DNA from: Leptospira alstonii serovar Sichuan str. 79601 | Lineage (GTDB): Bacteria; Spirochaetota; Leptospiria; Leptospirales; Leptospiraceae | NCBI RefSeq assembly: GCF_000347175.1 | Contig: NZ_ANIK01000003.1 | Coordinates: 1 to 64,000 of the forward strand | Direction of reading: 5' to 3' | DNA length: 64,000 bases | In this document: piece after piece, positions 63,390-64,000 of the stretch | Layout: each line of letters opens with the position of its first letter | Numbering within the stretch: the first letter of the stretch is position 1 | The notes under the pieces: model-generated | The model's input: the letters and a program-made list of their open reading frames with translations, nothing else | Databases searched by the model: none | Told to the model about the DNA's origin: nothing | Translations under genes and position numbers: made by a program

Positions 63390-63869
63390 TTAGGAATATA
63401 AATTATTCAAATATTTTAATACTTCACTCGGTTCGAGATCATATCCTATCGCCCCGTTGCCGGTCCAATTGATACCAACTAGTAAATTATCCTTTTTTAA
63501 TCCATGGAACCATTGATCGATAAAATTCCGATAGGAAATTTCATGCGACTCGAATAAAGAATAAGCGCCGCCATGTTCGATTATGTTTCGAACTCGTTTC
63601 AAAGAGGACCAAAACGGCATGGATCTTTTTCCAGAGAAAGTCATAGGGCGAGGGAAACCTTTATCATCTCGTAAAGTCCAGATCCTCTTATATTTTTTTA
63701 TCTCTATAAAAAATTGATGATATTGAGCGGAGGATTTCCCATAATTTTTGCGGTAGGGTCGGTATATTACGACCGTAGGAACAACATTGAGTTGGAAGCT
63801 CCGTAAAAGTGTAAATAAGATTATGACTTCAAACGGCTTCTCGATGGAAGTTCCCGTATGAGTTCCCAC
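63390..63869 (-). CDS. DUF2750-family protein with uncertain N-terminus
   Basis: 159 residues if GTG 63869 is used. The core from about residue 46 (SSAQYHQFFIEIKKYKRIWT) through RPMTFSGKRSMPFWSSLKRV to DNLLVGINWTGNG matches DUF2750, a small family of unknown function. The first 45 residues do not match and have no ATG. An ATG near the core start is in another frame, so a frameshift or degraded N-terminus is possible. Confidence 0.7.
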   Translation of the reverse strand: MGTHTGTSIEKPFEVIILFTLLRSFQLNVVPTVVIYRPYRKNYGKSSAQYHQFFIEIKKYKRIWTLRDDKGFPRPMTFSGKRSMPFWSSLKRVRNIIEHGGAYSLFESHEISYRNFIDQWFHGLKKDNLLVGINWTGNGAIGYDLEPSEVLKYLNNLYS

Positions 63870-63900
63870 ATTTTAGGATCTCGGACAAACTCTAACTTCC

Positions 63901-64000
63901 CTATTCTCTCTTAAAACTTTGCAGAATTTTTTCGACCGGCTCTTCGTGGGCTTTTCCCTTAACCAAACTTTCCGAAATATGAAACAAAAAAGAATCCGGA
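63901..64000 (-). CDS. 3' end of an unidentified gene, truncated by the window edge
   Basis: The last 32 codons of a minus-strand gene, reading HISESLVKGKAHEEPVEKIL before the TAG stop at 63903-63901. The gene continues beyond 64000. The fragment is too short to name. The frame is the only one open through this end. Confidence 0.45.
   Translation of the reverse strand, partial: PDSFLFHISESLVKGKAHEEPVEKILQSFKRE

Overview
The window reads as chromosomal DNA of a spirochaete, most probably a pathogenic-clade Leptospira. The reasons are the low-to-moderate GC content, several lipoproteins with relaxed spirochaete lipoboxes, the flagellar block flgN-flgK-flgL-fliW-csrA, and many short dispersed intergenic repeats. 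The genus is an inference from gene content and style, not from a database match. Most genes are ordinary core or metabolic genes, largely on the minus strand, and no intact insertion sequence, tRNA, rRNA or CRISPR array was seen.

Layout. 1-8.4 kb: an OsmC-type protein, a large SpoIIE-type phosphatase with HAMP and TPR domains, a succinate-semialdehyde dehydrogenase-like enzyme, a PhoD-type phosphatase and an alpha/beta hydrolase. 8.6-18.6 kb: mtnP, a chemotaxis receptor-like protein, an Ada-like AraC/methyltransferase fusion, an orphan double-CXXC protein that may be an immunity protein, a BtuF-like binding protein, acetyl-CoA synthetase, folE and a glycosyltransferase. 19-31.6 kb: a small hypothetical, a DUF1289 mini-gene downstream of a CPA2 antiporter, sixA-hpt, an exported hypothetical, a HEAT-like exported protein with a metzincin-like lipoprotein, pyrD, an ABC-2 exporter pair, an SDR and a fructosamine-kinase-family protein.

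32.2-42.6 kb is the most distinctive block. Eight tightly packed minus-strand genes encode a SulP anion transporter, an alginate-export-type porin and six subunits related to group 4 [NiFe]-hydrogenases and complex I. The large subunit lacks the [NiFe] cysteine motifs, and the small subunit appears to lack every ligand of the proximal (N2-type) cluster while keeping two ferredoxin clusters. This matches an energy-converting-hydrogenase-related (Ehr) complex, here physically linked to an anion transporter and a porin.

42.6-55.2 kb: a FecR-domain lipoprotein, purT, a GpsA-like/acyltransferase fusion, two lipoproteins, a nucleotide-sugar-type epimerase, an OhrR-like regulator next to a glutathione peroxidase with a palindromic operator candidate, a DJ-1/PfpI protein and a second CPA2 antiporter. 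55.7-61.1 kb: a SHOCT-tailed lipoprotein and the flagellar hook-junction/CsrA block. 61.7-64 kb: an M23 peptidase, a DUF1905 protein, a DUF2750 protein and the 3' end of one more gene.

The intergenic DNA carries at least six families of short repeats: an inverted pair of about 165 bp, 40-70 bp terminator-like elements at four places, palindromes, and two MITE-like elements of about 100 bp. These, with a probable transposase relic at 32 kb, are the only mobile-element-like traces.
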